From CAZIVE01 sp964542435 (lineage in GTDB: Bacteria > Bacteroidota > Bacteroidia > Bacteroidales > Tannerellaceae): a DNA stretch of 7,115 bases. Position 1 is the stretch's first letter. Every line of letters starts with the position of its first letter. The translations under genes and the position numbers were made by a program. Shown piece by piece: positions 5,569 to 7,115 of this stretch. Location: contig CAZIVE010000130.1 of NCBI GenBank assembly GCA_964542435.1, positions 1 through 7,115 on the forward strand, written 5' to 3'. Under the pieces are notes generated by a model. That model had not been told where the DNA came from. It did not search any database and was given only the letters and a program-made list of their open reading frames with translations.

Positions 5569-6939
5569 ATGATCATGAAAGAATTCGATGCCATCATCAT
5601 CGGTTTCGGGAAAGGCGGCAAGACACTTGCCGCCGATCTTTCTCGACGCAATTGGAACGTTGCTGTTGTAGAGCGCTCAGACAAGATGTACGGAGGAACC
5701 TGCATCAACATCGGTTGCATTCCAACAAAGACGCTTGTCCATCAGGCGAAAATTGCATGGGAAAACAGAGATCGTTCATTTGAGGAGAAGGCGATGTTCT
5801 ACCAGAATGCCATCTCTGTCAAAAACAATGTGACGAAGATGCTGCGCGACAAGAACTATCACAATCTCGCTGATCGTGACAACGTGACGGTTTTCAATGG
5901 CATCGGCTCATTCATTGCAAAAGATACAGTTGCTGTCCGTACAGATAAGGACGAGATACAACTGAAGGCTAAAAGAATATTCATCAACACCGGCGCAGAG
6001 ACGGTTCTTCCGCCAATTGAAGGAATCCAAGGCAATCCTTACGTTTATACCAGCACCAGCATCATGGAAGTGCAGGAACTGCCAAAGCGCCTCGTGATTG
6101 TGGGCGGAGGTTATATCGGATTGGAATTTGCATCCATGTATGCCTCATTCGGTTCGGAAGTAACGGTTCTCGAAAGCTATCCTACGCTTATCGGACGCGA
6201 AGACAGGGACATCGCCGACAGCGTGAAGGCTGCACTTGAGAAAAAGGGGATCTCCTTCAAATTGAATGTAAAGGTGCAGACCATTCTGCAAGAAGGCGAC
6301 AAAGCCGTAGTATCGTTCCTTGAAGGCGAACAGCAGCAGACACTGGAAGCTGAAGCCGTTCTCCTCGCTACAGGAAGACGTCCGGCGACCAAAGATCTGA
6401 ACCTGGAAGTGGCAGATGTGAAACTGGACGATCGCGGTGCGGTCCTCGTGGACAGTCATCTTCACACCACCAATCCCGATATCTACGCCTTAGGCGATGT
6501 TAAGGGAGGATTGCAATTCACCTACATCTCGCTCGACGACTATCGCATTGTACGCGAAGATCTGTTCGGCGACGGGCAGCGCAATCTGGGTGACCGTGAA
6601 CCCGTCTCCTATTCGGTCTTCATTGATCCGCCGCTGTCACGCATCGGATTAAGCGAAGAGGATGCAAAACGCCAAGGCAAAGAGGTGATCATAAAGAAAC
6701 TTCCGGTGATGGCCATTCCAAGAGCGAAGACTTTAGGCGAAACGGAAGGTCTGCTCAAAGCCATCATCGATGCCAAGACAAACAAGATATTGGGATGTAC
6801 TCTTTTCGCGCCCGATTCGAGCGAAGTCATCAATCTAGTCGCGATGGCTATGAAGTGCGACAAAGACTATACATTCCTACGCGACTTCATCTTCACGCAT
6901 CCCAGCATGAGCGAAGCACTAAACGATCTGTTTTCATAG
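5569..6939 (+). CDS. rclA: RclA-type flavoprotein disulfide reductase (Cu(II) reductase)
   Basis: E. coli RclA is an NADH-dependent cytoplasmic flavoenzyme that reduces Cu(II) and protects against hypochlorous acid. This 456-residue homologue is full length. The FAD motif GFGKGG is at 12-17. The redox-active pair is Cys45 and Cys50 in GGTCINIGCIPTK. The second Rossmann motif GGGYIG is at 179-184, with Glu202 at the end of the following strand, as in NADH-preferring members. The second FAD motif includes Gly309-Asp310 (YALGDVKGG), and GLQFTYISLDDYRIVRE (314-330) is RclA-like. The C-terminal dimer-interface His444 and Glu449 stand in FTHPSMSEALNDLF, nearly identical to the E. coli end. Two in-frame ATGs are possible, at 5569 and 5575; the second gives MKEFDAIIIGFGK, which aligns best with E. 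coli RclA (MNKYQAVIIGFGK). It lies directly downstream of the DUF417 gene and is probably co-transcribed with it. Dihydrolipoamide dehydrogenase and mercuric reductase are relatives, but the RclA-specific stretches and the context exclude them. Confidence 0.95.
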   Translation: MIMKEFDAIIIGFGKGGKTLAADLSRRNWNVAVVERSDKMYGGTCINIGCIPTKTLVHQAKIAWENRDRSFEEKAMFYQNAISVKNNVTKMLRDKNYHNLADRDNVTVFNGIGSFIAKDTVAVRTDKDEIQLKAKRIFINTGAETVLPPIEGIQGNPYVYTSTSIMEVQELPKRLVIVGGGYIGLEFASMYASFGSEVTVLESYPTLIGREDRDIADSVKAALEKKGISFKLNVKVQTILQEGDKAVVSFLEGEQQQTLEAEAVLLATGRRPATKDLNLEVADVKLDDRGAVLVDSHLHTTNPDIYALGDVKGGLQFTYISLDDYRIVREDLFGDGQRNLGDREPVSYSVFIDPPLSRIGLSEEDAKRQGKEVIIKKLPVMAIPRAKTLGETEGLLKAIIDAKTNKILGCTLFAPDSSEVINLVAMAMKCDKDYTFLRDFIFTHPSMSEALNDLFS

Positions 6940-6950
6940 CTTAGTCTCTT

Positions 6951-7022
6951 AGAAGGAGGAAGAGAACCATCAAATCCATTCAATCAATCATCATTTATAA
7001 ACATTCTCTCCTCCTTCTTTTT
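6951..7022 (+). terminator. Terminator-like hairpin after rclA
   Basis: The purine arm AGAAGGAGGA-A-GAGAA (6951-6966) pairs with TTCTC-TCCTCCTTCT (7004-7018) over 15 bp with a single bulged A, and the second arm continues into a run of T (7018-7022). The loop is unusually long, about 37 nt, and unstructured (CAATCAATCATC type). It begins 11 nt after the rclA stop codon, so it most likely ends the operon. The arm contains GGAGG but no start codon follows it. Confidence 0.75.
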
Positions 7023-7115
7023 AAAAGATATCATTCACTCAATCAAACCTTATATATATTAGTACAAATCATCTTTCATTTGCATAACTACTATGAAAAG
7101 TTGACAACAATAACA

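Noticed and set aside
5569..6939. Dihydrolipoamide dehydrogenase or mercuric reductase identity for the flavoprotein
   Set aside because: The N- and C-terminal stretches match RclA closely, no metal-binding N-terminal domain or C-terminal vicinal cysteine pair is present, and the DUF417 and AraC neighbours fit the rcl locus.
7023..7115. Promoter or start of a gene at the right edge (TTCATTTG at 7075-7082, ATG at 7092)
   Set aside because: There is no -33 partner at the right distance, and the ATG runs into a stop after three codons. The stretch is AT-rich and nothing else can be supported.
1..7115. CRISPR array, tRNA or rRNA genes, insertion sequences, phage genes
   Set aside because: No regularly spaced repeats, no cloverleaf or rRNA segment, no transposase or integrase sequence and no terminal repeats with target duplications were seen.

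Overview
The window looks like a Bacteroidales chromosome segment (Bacteroidaceae or Prevotellaceae type; the genus cannot be settled from sequence alone). Start codons lack Shine-Dalgarno sequences and have A-rich leaders, promoter candidates fit the Bacteroidetes -33 TTTG / -7 TAnnTTTG pattern, and two lipid- or membrane-targeted TPR proteins of Bacteroidetes style are present. Two runs of exactly 100 N (2873-2972 and 5446-5545) are placeholder scaffold gaps, and each removes the 3' end of a gene.

Left part, minus strand (131-3841), in order of transcription: an alanine dehydrogenase gene (ald, 3841 down into the first gap, about 80 C-terminal codons missing); a 245-residue secreted TPR protein (2754-2017) followed by a textbook terminator with a GAAA tetraloop; and a 568-residue membrane-anchored TPR protein (1893-187), also followed by a clear terminator. 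A second terminator-like hairpin lies just ahead of the 568-residue gene. Beyond it, at 14-60, is a long perfect inverted repeat with no assigned role.

Middle (3842-4206): a 365-bp non-coding divergent region between ald and an AraC-family gene. It holds homopolymer tracts, a GC-rich hairpin, a repeated TTTGAAAAG motif and a candidate promoter for the AraC gene.

Right part, plus strand (4207-7022): an AraC-family regulator, a DUF417/YkgB (RclC-like) inner-membrane protein cut by the second gap, and a full-length RclA-type flavin disulfide reductase, ending in a terminator-like hairpin. Regulator, DUF417 protein and RclA are the same three components as the E. coli reactive-chlorine resistance locus (rclR, rclC, rclA), but here they are all colinear and no rclB is visible. 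The likely story is that the AraC protein senses an oxidant, such as hypochlorous acid from host neutrophils, and activates the membrane protein and the NADH-dependent, copper-reducing flavoprotein. The 78-bp spacer between the regulator and the DUF417 gene carries a striking split inverted repeat (9+9 bp arms) wrapped around the predicted core promoter. Its right half touches the start codon, which makes it the best candidate for the control element of the system.
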